From: Pseudomonadota bacterium
Lineage (GTDB): Bacteria > Desulfobacterota > Desulfobacteria > Desulfobacterales > JAHIVH01
Length of the DNA: 64,000 nucleotides
Direction: 5' to 3'
Assembly (NCBI GenBank): GCA_018816735.1
Contig: JAHIVH010000113.1
Coordinates: forward strand, 1 to 64,000
In this document: piece after piece, positions 26,125-35,800 of the stretch
Numbering within the stretch: position 1 is the first letter of the stretch
Layout: each line of letters begins with the position of its first letter
Made by a program: the position numbers and the translations under genes
Notes under the pieces: model-generated
The model's input: the letters and a program-made list of their open reading frames with translations, nothing else
What the model was told of the DNA's origin: nothing
Databases searched by the model: none

Positions 26125-27219
26125 TCACCTTGGCCTGCCATCAGACTCATAAGGCTCGACCATTTTCTGATAGCTGGAATGATAAATATCTGTCAGAGTC
26201 AGGAAAAAAGTCATGACAAGTGGCCCATAAACAATCCCAAGAAGGCCGAATAGCTTCAATCCCCCCATGATGGAAAGAAACACAATAAGCGTATGCATCT
26301 TGACCCGGTCCCCCACAAGTTTGGGTTTTACAAAATATTCCATGCCACCTGATAAAATCAGATAAAAGACAATCAGAAAAATACCTGCGCCGATCTGACT
26401 TCGTAAAAACAAATATATAGATGCGGGAACCAGTACCGCACCAATACCGACAATGGGAAGAAATGCCAGAAAGGTCATAATCAGTCCCCAGAGAAACGGG
26501 GAACCCAGATTAAAAAGCTGGAAAACAATCCCCCCAAACACACCTTGAATCAGAGCAGAAAATCCGTTTCCAAGGAGAATGGCTACGGACATATCTTTAA
26601 ATTTTTCAACCAGCTTTTCGTCCTGCTCTTTGGGCAGGGGTGACAGATCCGTGATGAAGTTAAGAAACTTTTTCCCATCAACAAATAGATAAAACGCAAT
26701 CAGAAGCATGAAAAAAAAGCTGACCACGAACGAAAATACGTTTGAGGCGATTGCCCTTGCCTGATTAAAAAGAAACCCACCTACGAATTGCCCCAGTTGT
26801 GAAAAAGGCTCAATCAATTTCGTGATAGTGATTTGTTCAATATTAAACTTGATCAGTATCTGGTTTATCCGCTCGATTATCCTGCTGTTTTCGAGAAGAT
26901 TTCTCAGTTGATCACCGACAACCGCATTTTTGGCGATCACAATTAAATCTGAAGCTTCTTTTGACAAAATCCCCACGCAAAATGCAATAGGAACAAACAA
27001 AATGAAAAAAATAAGCCCACAGGTGATCAGGGATGCATAATAACCATTAACCTTCCCTGCAAAATATTTATAGACCGGACTGAAAATGGCCGTGACCACA
27101 GATGCACTGACGATGATTGAAAAAAACGGCCACAACAATTTAAAAATCAAAAAAACGGATATCAAAAGAAGCCCCAGAAAAAACCAAAGAATCATGTATC
27201 TGGAACTTTTATCGTCCAT
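26125..27219 (-). CDS. AI-2E family transporter (PerM/YdiK-like)
   Basis: A 364-residue polytopic membrane protein with about seven to eight helices. The layout matches the AI-2E exporter family: paired N-terminal helices, a long soluble region (about 95-145) with SRIIERINQILIKFNIEQ, then the conserved QGVFGGIVFQLFNLGSPFLWGLIMTFLAFLPIVGIGAVLVP block and a C-terminal GLLGIVYGPLVMTFF. Members have been linked to efflux of autoinducer-2, Na+(Li+)/H+ exchange or other small molecules; substrate here is unknown. It lies just downstream (3' side) of the small membrane protein gene and 57 bases upstream of gyrA. Confidence 0.88.
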   Translation of the reverse strand: MDDKSSRYMILWFFLGLLLISVFLIFKLLWPFFSIIVSASVVTAIFSPVYKYFAGKVNGYYASLITCGLIFFILFVPIAFCVGILSKEASDLIVIAKNAVVGDQLRNLLENSRIIERINQILIKFNIEQITITKLIEPFSQLGQFVGGFLFNQARAIASNVFSFVVSFFFMLLIAFYLFVDGKKFLNFITDLSPLPKEQDEKLVEKFKDMSVAILLGNGFSALIQGVFGGIVFQLFNLGSPFLWGLIMTFLAFLPIVGIGAVLVPASIYLFLRSQIGAGIFLIVFYLILSGGMEYFVKPKLVGDRVKMHTLIVFLSIMGGLKLFGLLGIVYGPLVMTFFLTLTDIYHSSYQKMVEPYESDGRPR

Positions 27220-27356
27220 ACAAATCCCTAACCAGTTTGCCCGTCGATATCAAATACGGATCGCCCCGTTCTCTGCCTAATTATTTATCCCCCTTTAAAT
27301 GGGAGGATACCCAGAAAACTTTATGACATGCTTCCAAAAAATTCCCTGCGATGGTC

Positions 27357-27512
27357 TTATTTGCTTATAAAACCCAATGCCGCAAGCGCCAGAATAATTT
27401 CATAGATGATCATCGCCGTATAATTCCCGAAAAAATGATAGACAATGCCACCCCCAATGATTGCAGGAACGCCCATGAAGACCATAATTCCTAACTTTCT
27501 GCTGATATCCAT
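27357..27512 (-). CDS. Small two-helix membrane protein
   Basis: A 51-residue protein with a short basic N-terminus (MDISRKLG) and two hydrophobic helices joined by YHFFGNYTA. I start it at 27512 because AAGGAG lies nine bases upstream; the frame stays open for 34 codons further without a site. Nothing identifies its function. Such proteins often modify larger membrane complexes; the neighbouring AI-2E-type transporter gene 137 bases downstream on the same strand is a possible partner, but this is a guess. Confidence 0.45.
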   Translation of the reverse strand: MDISRKLGIMVFMGVPAIIGGGIVYHFFGNYTAMIIYEIILALAALGFISK

Positions 27513-27645
27513 CCGACATAACTCCTTAACATTTTTGTATTCTTTCAACCCGTCCCCAAAACCTGAAAAGGACGATATAATTTCCTGAAAAATAACCACA
27601 TTATCGTTTACCAACTCTATGTGGCCAAGTAAAGCAAAAAGTCAA

Positions 27646-27680
27646 TTAAAGCGGATTCTTGAGCCATGAATCCGCTTTAA
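27646..27680 (-). terminator. Intrinsic terminator downstream of the thiolase gene
   Basis: A perfect 13-base inverted repeat, TTAAAGCGGATTC and GAATCCGCTTTAA, separated by nine bases, lies 33 bases after the thiolase stop. On the minus strand it is followed by TTGACTTTTTG, a modest U-rich tract. On the plus strand it is followed by seven T residues, so it would also stop antisense transcription. Confidence 0.75.
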
Positions 27681-27712
27681 TTTTTTTAAAACAATTACAA
27701 TATGTTATAGCT

Positions 27713-28999
27713 TTATCTTTCTATGATCATGCCCATGCCCATGCCACCGCCGATACACATGGAAACAAGACCTGTACTGTAATTTTTTCTTTTCATCTGA
27801 TACATGCCCGTGACCATCTGCCTGGCGCCGGTGCAGCCTATGGGATGACCTAAGGAAATGCCGCTTCCGAGTTCATTCGGCTTTTCATAATCGATCCCCA
27901 GTTCCTTGAAACATCCGATGGCCTGAGAGGCGAATGCCTCGTTCAGTTCGATCATATCGATATCGGAAATGGACATACCGGTTCTTTTCAATACTTGTCG
28001 AATAGCGGGAACAGGCCCCAATCCCATATAGGCCGGGTCAAGTCCGCCCGATGCAAAAGCTTTGACTTTTACGATCGGTTCCAGTCCCAGTTCATTTGCT
28101 TTTTCAGCAGTCATCATGAGTACGGCAGCCGCACCATCATTAATGCCGGATGCATTGGCCGCGGTCACGGTACCGTCCTTTTTGAAAGCCGGCCGCATCT
28201 GGGCCATTTTTTCCATACTGGTTTCCATGGGCCGTTCATCTGTATTAAAAACAATGTCCCCTTTTCGGGATTTGATCACCACCGGAACGATTTCAGAGGA
28301 AAATGTGCCATCCTTGATTGCACCAAGTGCCCGCGAATGGCTTAAATCGGCAATCCGATCCTGATCTTCCCTGGTGATACCGTATTTTTCAGCAATATTT
28401 TCCGCAGTGACGCCCATATGATAGCCGTAAAAAATTTCATAAAGACCGTCAAACACCATCAGGTCATAGACTTCACCAATACCGGTCAATTCCATTCTAT
28501 GGCCCCATCTGGCTTTTGGAAGCGCCATGGGAGCGTTGCTCATACTTTCCTGGCCACCGGCGAGAACCACGTCTGCCTGGCCGGACATAATGCTTGCAGC
28601 CCCCATGGCAATGGCCTTCAAACCGGAACCGCAGATTTTATTGATCGTGACCGCCGGCGTTTCCTTGGGGATACCCGCCTTGATCATGGCCTGCCTTGCC
28701 GTATTCTGCCCCTGGCCCGCCTGGAGAACGTTTCCCATAATTACTTCGTCAATGGCAACCGGCTGCAGGGAGTCCGCCCAATCATATCCTTTTTTTTCCA
28801 GTTCAATCATTCCCTGATTTTTCAAGGCATCCGGAATCGCATGTTTCATGTCATCACTTATTGAAGGTTTTAATCCGGCCTTTTTCAGTACGTCCTTCAT
28901 GACGATTGAGCCCAATTCAACAACAGGAACCGTTTTCAGACTCCCGCCGAAAGCACCGACAGCTGTTCTTGAACCACTTACAATGACAACCTCTTTCAT
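27713..28999 (-). CDS. Acetyl-CoA C-acetyltransferase (thiolase)
   Basis: Thiolase that condenses two acetyl-CoA or cleaves acetoacetyl-CoA. The nucleophilic cysteine is in NKICGSGLKA (about 123), and the catalytic His and second Cys are in SLGHPIGCTGAR and SMCIGGGMG. Identity to the AtoB/PhaA type is obvious throughout. At 428 residues it is about 36 longer than usual: an extra segment (about 43-80, DDMKHAIPDALKNQGMIELE...) sits before VAIDEVIMGNVLQ. In sulfate reducers the enzyme could serve fatty-acid or aromatic degradation, or acetoacetyl-CoA synthesis. It is monocistronic with its own terminator. Confidence 0.95.
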   Translation of the reverse strand: MKEVVIVSGSRTAVGAFGGSLKTVPVVELGSIVMKDVLKKAGLKPSISDDMKHAIPDALKNQGMIELEKKGYDWADSLQPVAIDEVIMGNVLQAGQGQNTARQAMIKAGIPKETPAVTINKICGSGLKAIAMGAASIMSGQADVVLAGGQESMSNAPMALPKARWGHRMELTGIGEVYDLMVFDGLYEIFYGYHMGVTAENIAEKYGITREDQDRIADLSHSRALGAIKDGTFSSEIVPVVIKSRKGDIVFNTDERPMETSMEKMAQMRPAFKKDGTVTAANASGINDGAAAVLMMTAEKANELGLEPIVKVKAFASGGLDPAYMGLGPVPAIRQVLKRTGMSISDIDMIELNEAFASQAIGCFKELGIDYEKPNELGSGISLGHPIGCTGARQMVTGMYQMKRKNYSTGLVSMCIGGGMGMGMIIER

Positions 29000-29147
29000 A
29001 TTTTCCTCCTTTTACGCATTGCATAAACTATGCTTATCATGTATTTATCAAGGTAATATTTAAAATTTTAATTGCTATCAAATCAAACATTAAAAAACAA
29101 CAGATAATGTATACACCAAGGTTATAAACCCAATCTGAAACAATGCC

Positions 29148-29936
29148 ATGTGCCTCATCCTTTTTTCATATAAAACACATTTTTGCTTCGATCTGATCCT
29201 TGCCGGAAACCGGGATGAATTTTATGACCGGCCCACAGCCCCCCTTGCCTTTTTCAAAGATAACCCGGAAATTTTAGGAGGCAGGGATCTGAAGGACAAC
29301 GGCACCTGGCTTGGCATTTCCAGAGCCGGACGGATAGCGGCCATTACCAATTTCAGGGATCCGGCATCATTAAAGACCAATGCACCTTCAAGAGGTATGC
29401 TGGTAAACGATTTTTTATACGGGAAAGACAGCCCGTCCGGCTATCTTGACCGGATCCATAAAACCGCATCCCGGTATAATGGATTCAACCTGATTGCCGG
29501 AGACAGGGACAATCTGTTTTATTATTCAAATAGGGAAGGTAAAATCAAAAAAATCTTGCCCGGATTTCACGGTCTTTCCAATCATCTGTTAGACACGCCC
29601 TGGCCCAAAGTGGCACGAGGCAAGGCTGAAATAAAAACGCTTGTCAACCATAAGGATTTAGACAAGGAACGTATCTTTGATCTGTTACAAAATGATACCA
29701 GACCGCCTGATCGTGAGCTTCCGGATACCCAAGTGGGCCTTTTATGGGAACGGCTTTTATCGCCAATATTTATTAAGAGCAGTCACTATGGCACACGTTC
29801 ATCAGCCATTCTTTTAATGGATAAAGCCGGAAATATTTCTTTTACGGAGCGGACCTTCTCCCCTGAAAATCCGGAGAAAGGCGTATTTGTTAAAAAAACC
29901 AGGACATTTTCATTTCAACCGGTATCACGGCCATGA
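29148..29936 (+). CDS. NRDE (TANGO2-like) family protein
   Basis: A 262-residue protein of the NRDE family. It begins MCLILFSY with a cysteine at position 2, as in N-terminal-nucleophile-like hydrolases, followed by the namesake LAGNRDEFYDRPTAPL, GGRDLKDNGTWLGISRAGRIAAITNFRDP and a C-terminal RSSAILLMD...ISFTERTF. Eukaryotic relatives (TANGO2) are tied to lipid or heme handling; the bacterial role is unknown. Length is typical. Its last 12 bases overlap the end of the convergent membrane-protein gene. Confidence 0.9.
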   Translation: MCLILFSYKTHFCFDLILAGNRDEFYDRPTAPLAFFKDNPEILGGRDLKDNGTWLGISRAGRIAAITNFRDPASLKTNAPSRGMLVNDFLYGKDSPSGYLDRIHKTASRYNGFNLIAGDRDNLFYYSNREGKIKKILPGFHGLSNHLLDTPWPKVARGKAEIKTLVNHKDLDKERIFDLLQNDTRPPDRELPDTQVGLLWERLLSPIFIKSSHYGTRSSAILLMDKAGNISFTERTFSPENPEKGVFVKKTRTFSFQPVSRP

Positions 29937-31445
29937 CGGCAACACTTTTTCAGGAATCACAAAGGGTGCCGGCAATGATTCAATAAATGTTTTCCTTACG
30001 AGGAGCGCCCCTTCCGGTGTGGCAACCATAAACGTCCATTCAGGATCACCTTCCATCTCGAAAAAAGCAGGATTCCCCGTTTCCACCAGGGCATAATCCG
30101 CCTTATATGTACCAAGAATTTGTTTCCACTTGCCGTCTTTGCCATTATAGGCAAAATCCATATTGTCTCTCATGACATCATGAGGATAAATCATGGCCCA
30201 TCGGCCATCAATCGATACCTTTACCTCCGGATACAGATGAAAAAGGACGTACCCGCCCCAGTGAAGCGGCACAAAGAGATTCCCTTTCATCTGATTGGTT
30301 TTGATAAAATGAACCAGCTGAAAAGGCAATTCATCCTTTTCCACATCGATCTGCCATGTGTCAGGAATACCAAGCGTGAAAAAAATGACTGAAAAAAACA
30401 CGAACACACCCGCCACAAAATTAATCCATATACCGGAAAGGGCCTTGCCATCCTTCACATGACCCCGAATGTTTAACAGCACCCCATCAAAATGATCTGC
30501 CATCACGGGGAGACAAAGTACCACGAAAAGAGGTGTATGTCTGACAGAAGAAAATCCCATCACACTGGCAAGAACCAGTAGCGCAGTCTGAGCGGCTCTC
30601 TTTTCACGGCCACTTTTTAAATAAGCTGCCCAGGAAAGCAGACAAACAAGAAAAAACGCCAGCTCCCGGGGCTGAAAAGAGAATCGCTGCCATTCACTGA
30701 TATACTCACTACTGATCGGATTGGACAGCTCGCTTAGGATAAACCACCAGAGTTTGATGCCATAAGGATTGACAAGGGTTACCAAAACAGGCACGAGAGC
30801 GGCAGCAATCACATTTTTTAAACCGAAAACAGACCTTTCCTTTAATACATATTCTCCAACATAAGCAAACCAGACCAAAAGGCCCAGAACAAACGCCCCA
30901 TGAAGGTTGGCCCACAGCACAAACAAAAGACCGATCCAAAGAATTTTCGGCAAGCGGTCTCTAATAGCGGCTGCATAAATGAAATTGAGAAGAACAAGCA
31001 ACATGACAACTGTAAAAAGTTGTACCCTGAAAGAGACAGCAGGCCGGAGCACCAAAACAAAACAGAGGAAAATGACAATTCGATTCAATCCCGATTTGGA
31101 AATAAGAGAAATCAAATGTACGGCCAGGGCTACGATAAGCCCGGTCATAATCCAACGCCAGAAAATGATCCCCCATTCTCCTCCCAGTTTGTAACATGCT
31201 GTCATGATCACTTCGGAGAGCCACTCATGATTAAAAACCGAATGACCAAAAGAAGTAAACGAGTAAATATCAAATCGCTCGATGACCCCCTTTTTGATCA
31301 TATCTTCACCCATCAATAAATGCCAGAAAAGGTCATAATCCGAACCCAGCTGATTAAAGGATTTAAAGGTGATGGCTGCTGCAAGAAGCATAAGAGACCA
31401 GATAAGGGGTTTGGGAAAGGATGCTTGTGTTGAATGGTTCATCAA
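29925..31445 (-). CDS. Polytopic membrane protein, GT-C glycosyltransferase-like
   Basis: A 506-residue inner membrane protein with about ten helices and a C-terminal soluble region of about 130 residues. The first loop has LGSDYDLFWHLLMGEDMI and GHSVFNHEWLSEVIM: an acidic pair in the first periplasmic loop is typical of GT-C enzymes that use polyprenyl-phosphate sugars. The C-terminal region (VHFIKTNQMKGNLFVPLHWGGYVLFHLYPEVKVSIDGRWAMIYP) also resembles that class. The enzyme activity is inferred from this layout only. It is divergent from a family 2 glycosyltransferase gene (31586) that could supply a lipid-linked sugar donor. Confidence 0.65.
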   Translation of the reverse strand: MMNHSTQASFPKPLIWSLMLLAAAITFKSFNQLGSDYDLFWHLLMGEDMIKKGVIERFDIYSFTSFGHSVFNHEWLSEVIMTACYKLGGEWGIIFWRWIMTGLIVALAVHLISLISKSGLNRIVIFLCFVLVLRPAVSFRVQLFTVVMLLVLLNFIYAAAIRDRLPKILWIGLLFVLWANLHGAFVLGLLVWFAYVGEYVLKERSVFGLKNVIAAALVPVLVTLVNPYGIKLWWFILSELSNPISSEYISEWQRFSFQPRELAFFLVCLLSWAAYLKSGREKRAAQTALLVLASVMGFSSVRHTPLFVVLCLPVMADHFDGVLLNIRGHVKDGKALSGIWINFVAGVFVFFSVIFFTLGIPDTWQIDVEKDELPFQLVHFIKTNQMKGNLFVPLHWGGYVLFHLYPEVKVSIDGRWAMIYPHDVMRDNMDFAYNGKDGKWKQILGTYKADYALVETGNPAFFEMEGDPEWTFMVATPEGALLVRKTFIESLPAPFVIPEKVLPSWP

Positions 31446-31585
31446 GTAGTCCTGTTTTTTCAGATTGATTCATTCATGGACAGATACATTGGTCATGTGC
31501 TATTATTCGTCCGGTTCACAATTGGGAACAACTCATGATCCTGGTAAATTTAATCCTTTTTTAAGCCTGTGCAATCGAGTCGTCC

Positions 31586-32398
31586 ATGAAACAAACTGCG
31601 ATTATCATTCCCTGTTATAATGAGGCTGAGCGTCTTGATCAATCAAAAATAATGACTTACCTGAAAAATACGCCTGATGTCAGTTTCGTTTTCGTGAATG
31701 ACGGCAGCACAGACGGCACATCTCAGGTAATCGATAGGCTGAAAAAAGAACACCCATTGCAAATTCACGCACTCGATCTCTGCCACAATTCCGGCAAAGC
31801 AGAAGCGGTTCGACAGGGGATTCTCAAAGCGATTCCCATGTCCTTTTCATATATCGGGTACTGGGATGCTGACCTTTCCACACCACTCGATACGATCAAT
31901 GACTTCTGTGAATTGCTGGACCAGAACCAGGCCCATACTGTCATCGGTTCGCGGGTAAAACTTTTAGGGAGGAACATTGAGCGTGAAAAGACAAGACACT
32001 ATCTGGGAAGAATTTTCGCAACCTTTGCCAGCATGATTTTAAAACTCCCGATCTATGATACCCAATGCGGCGCCAAATTATTCAAAAACTCTACGGACCT
32101 CAAACAGGTATTTTCATCTCCCTTCAAGGTAAATTGGGCCTTTGATATTGAAATGATCGCACGGTATAAATTAATCACGGAATTGAGAAACGGACCTGAA
32201 ATGAGAACCGCCATTATCGAACACCCCCTTGACGAATGGGTTCACAAGCAGGGGTCGAAAGTCAAAGGGTTTGATTTTATAAAAGCCCCGATGGAACTGA
32301 TAAAGCTGTTTGTAATTCTTTACGTTCCTCATGTTTCGGCGATATACCGAAAAACAGTCTTAAAAGGCGTTTCAAATAATACAATACTGAAAAAATGA
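31586..32398 (+). CDS. Family 2 glycosyltransferase, dolichyl-phosphate glucosyltransferase-like
   Basis: A 270-residue GT-A fold enzyme: AIIIPCYNEAERLDQSKI at the start, VFVNDGSTDGTSQVI, then GKAEAVRQGIL, and the metal-binding DxD in YWDADLSTP (about 93-97). The arrangement, including CGAKLFKNS and a basic C-terminus near LKLFVILYV, resembles dolichyl- or polyprenyl-phosphate glucosyltransferases that make lipid-linked sugar donors. No membrane helix is evident beyond the C-terminal hydrophobic patch. It is followed closely by thioredoxin 2 (16 bases to the ATG) and divergent from the GT-C-like gene. Confidence 0.85.
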   Translation: MKQTAIIIPCYNEAERLDQSKIMTYLKNTPDVSFVFVNDGSTDGTSQVIDRLKKEHPLQIHALDLCHNSGKAEAVRQGILKAIPMSFSYIGYWDADLSTPLDTINDFCELLDQNQAHTVIGSRVKLLGRNIEREKTRHYLGRIFATFASMILKLPIYDTQCGAKLFKNSTDLKQVFSSPFKVNWAFDIEMIARYKLITELRNGPEMRTAIIEHPLDEWVHKQGSKVKGFDFIKAPMELIKLFVILYVPHVSAIYRKTVLKGVSNNTILKK

Positions 32399-32413
32399 TT
32401 GGGAGGAAAAAAC

Positions 32414-32866
32414 ATGTCCACATCCAATACGATCGTTGTCGCATGCACCAAGTGTGGTACAAAAAATCGGATTCCCCTTGACCGGAAAGGCGATAAACCC
32501 ATATGCGGCAAATGCCGATCCCCGCTCCCGAAAACACCTGTTTACGATCACCCGCTTACCATCACCGATGGATCATTTCAGCAGGAAGTGATAAAATGTC
32601 CAGGAGCCGTAATGGTCGACTGCTGGGCACCCTGGTGCGGCCCCTGCAAGATGATTGCGCCAGTTCTTGATCAACTGGCCAAAACCTATGCGGGAAAACT
32701 GAAAATCACCAAACTCAATGTGGATGAGAATCCGCAAGTTTCCTCCCGCTACACCATCCAGAGCATTCCGACCATGCTCTTTTTTAAAAATGGAAAACTC
32801 GTAAAAACATTGGTGGGGGCGCAACCCAGGATGGCAATCGAAAAACAGATACAGGGGATGATATAA
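32414..32866 (+). CDS. trxC: Thioredoxin 2 with N-terminal zinc ribbon
   Basis: Cytoplasmic disulfide reductant. The 150-residue protein has an N-terminal zinc ribbon, CTKCGTKNRIP...CGKCRSPLP, and a thioredoxin domain with the active site WAPWCGPCKM (about 71-80) and the cis-proline IQSIPTMLFF. This two-part layout defines Trx2/TrxC. The start at 32414 has GGGAGG seven bases upstream; a TTG start 15 bases earlier would overlap that site. It is cotranscribed with the glycosyltransferase and convergent with the large kinase gene. Confidence 0.93.
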   Translation: MSTSNTIVVACTKCGTKNRIPLDRKGDKPICGKCRSPLPKTPVYDHPLTITDGSFQQEVIKCPGAVMVDCWAPWCGPCKMIAPVLDQLAKTYAGKLKITKLNVDENPQVSSRYTIQSIPTMLFFKNGKLVKTLVGAQPRMAIEKQIQGMI

Positions 32867-32885
32867 TAACAGGTGACTTACACAC

Positions 32886-35800
32886 CTAATTTGATTCTTC
32901 TATGCGCCGTAAAAGAACAAAGGTGATATCATCCGTGCATAAATAGACTGAAAGTGCGTCCATGATCCCCTTCTTGATACCTTCTATGGGTCCATTGACA
33001 TGATGGCAGAACACCGTCTTTAATTGATCATCACCAAACATATCTTCTTCGGAAAAACGGCTGGCCGCCGAAGATTTCTTTTCCCTTGCTTCTGTCAATC
33101 CATCGGTAAACAGAAGCATGGTATCACCTTTGTTAATTTGCAGGGAATTGTCAGAAACCATATCGTTGATGTCATCGAGAATGCCGATCCACATCCCTTT
33201 TGTAGGAATCGTTTCTACCGTATTGCTGCCATGCCTGTGAATAAAAATATCCTGATGCAGCCCTGAATAATGAAATCCGCCGTTCCTGTCCAGCAGGGCA
33301 ACGGTCAATGTCATGTATTTGCTTTCCCCCAGGCTTTTTATATTTTCGGTGATGACCGTGTTGACCATTTTAATCAATGTGGATGGTTCGGGATCCGGGA
33401 AATTCTTGACAACCGTATGAATGGCGGTCTGTGCCATCATCATGATGAGACCTGCCGGCACGCCGTGGCCTGAAACGTCTCCGATGATGACCCAATCCAT
33501 ACTTCCTGCATGGATAATATCGTAATAATCCCCGCCGATTTCTTCTGCAGGCGCCATATATCCAATCACTTCATATCCTGAAATGACAGGATTTTTCGGT
33601 AAAAGAACGCTTTGTATTTTTTTTGCCAGAACCATTTCTCCCCAGAGTGCCTCTGTTGCTTTATGAAGCTCCTGGGTTCGTTGGGCTACCTTTTCTTCAA
33701 GGTTTTCATAAAGCCTCGCATTATCGATAGAAATGGCGATCTGGGAGGACAATATGTTCAACACTTCAATTCTATCCGGTGTAAACGTGTGGGTGGACAC
33801 GTTATTTTCAAGGTATAAAATGCCTGTCAAATTTCCCTGATTAATGACAGGTACACACAAAACAGACTTGGGATGGTTTTTTATGACATACGGATCCTTG
33901 ATAAACTGGCCTTTAGATGAGGCATCATGCAAAATCAGGCTTTGCCTGGTCCTTGCGACATAATTGACCATAGATAGGGACAGACCGTCATGGTCTTCCA
34001 CAGGGATTGAATTCAAAACCTTGGCTTCCCTGTTTTCCATTGATCCTTCCGCTTCCACGAAAAGCATGCCATGGTCCGATAGAATCGCGAAACCTCTTTG
34101 TGCGCCCGCATTTTCCATGATAATCCGCATCATTTTTTGAAGCAGGCTGCCCAGTGCGACCTCTCCGGATAACGTCTGAGAGGCTTTCGTGACCGTCGAC
34201 AGATCAAGCAGTTTCAAGGAAGATCCGGTTATCGTATGATCCGTGCCATCCAACTCCATGGAAGACAGTCTTCCCATTTCAGAAAGAAGGGCCGGATACA
34301 TGTCTTTCATATGGGATAGTTTGGCAGCAGCCCCCCATTTTTCACATAGTCTATAGGCTTTTATCATATAGGCCATGGCAAACGTTTCCTTCCCGATGGA
34401 AAGATAATATCTTCCGGCCAGTTCATTGGCGTACATTTCATCATACAGATACTCATATTCCCTGCTGAGTGCGATGGCGATATCATACTCTTTTTCCGCT
34501 TGCCTGTTTTTCCCAAGCACGCGAAAACGTTCCGCTCTGATCAGGTGATAGAGATGCAGAATGTTCATGGGCGCATATTTTGCCCATTTTTTCATTTTTT
34601 TTAAGTTCTCCTGGACGATCTCCAGATGAACCTCTTTCTCTTCTGTCGAAACATCAGGATAGGTGGCAAGTTGATATATGGAATTGAAAAATGCATACTC
34701 CCTTTCCACAAAAGAAGCGGCCACAGATTCGATGTACTGTCCCTCTTTTTCCACATACTCGCCCATGTTTTCATAATCATGAAACATCGTGGATAGGAAT
34801 AGCTTCACATCATAAACGCCCGCTAAAAGAAGCCGGTTGTTTTCAGCCAAATACTGGGCGACCATTTTTTCCTCATCAAATGCCTCTCCGATAATCTTTT
34901 TCGGGTCCGTATTTTTCCCCATAAGATTCTTGATCAATTGCACACCGATCAAATTTTTGTAAAAAATAGGCATCTGGTTCATATTTTTCATCAACCGGAG
35001 ATGGTCTTCCACATCTTTTTCAAGTTCGTATAGGGGCTCGCCCACCCTGAACCGGTGGTTATCCTGCATGCCGAGGCAATCAGCCGCATACAAGAGGTTT
35101 CCGGTCTCGAGCCCCAGGTGATATCCTTCCGTATAGGCATCAATCGTATTTCTTAAATGTTCCTTCCAGTGCCGGATCTGGGTGTTATACACATAAATAA
35201 TCGTTGATTTAGCATTCCTGGCGTCTTTCCGCTCTGCCATTTTCATACCGAGTTCACCGAACCGGACACCTTCTTCAATATCGTTAAATGCAGAGATAAG
35301 CACGATTCCCAAGGCGCTATAATTCGGACCGATCTCTGTGCACAGTCCGTATTCCAATGACTCCACTACATTTCTGATCATCGCGGAGATGAGGATATTG
35401 GGTGCGATATTATAAAGTACATAGGCCAGCTGGCTGCCGATTTGCATGGACGCCAGTAGCACCGGATCGGTCATGACCGGCAAATTGAGTATATCTTCAT
35501 CGGTTTTGCCTGAAAAAGCCTTTTTGAATTCCCTGTAACGGGATCGGATTTCCTCCTCCGAGCCCGTGTTCGTTCGGCCGGTCAGTTCAGCGAAATAGGT
35601 TCCTGCGGTAAGGGCACCGCCAATATCTCCCTGGGCAATACACGCACCGATCTTCACCTTGTAAATATTCACCTTATCCAGGAGCGACCGTGATTTCGCA
35701 AGGGCAATTTCTGTCAGGCGCTCCATTTTTTCATATTCCGCCTGAAGAGAGGAAATAGCTACAGCTTCTGTATATAAATCAAGTGCCAGATCATACTGGG

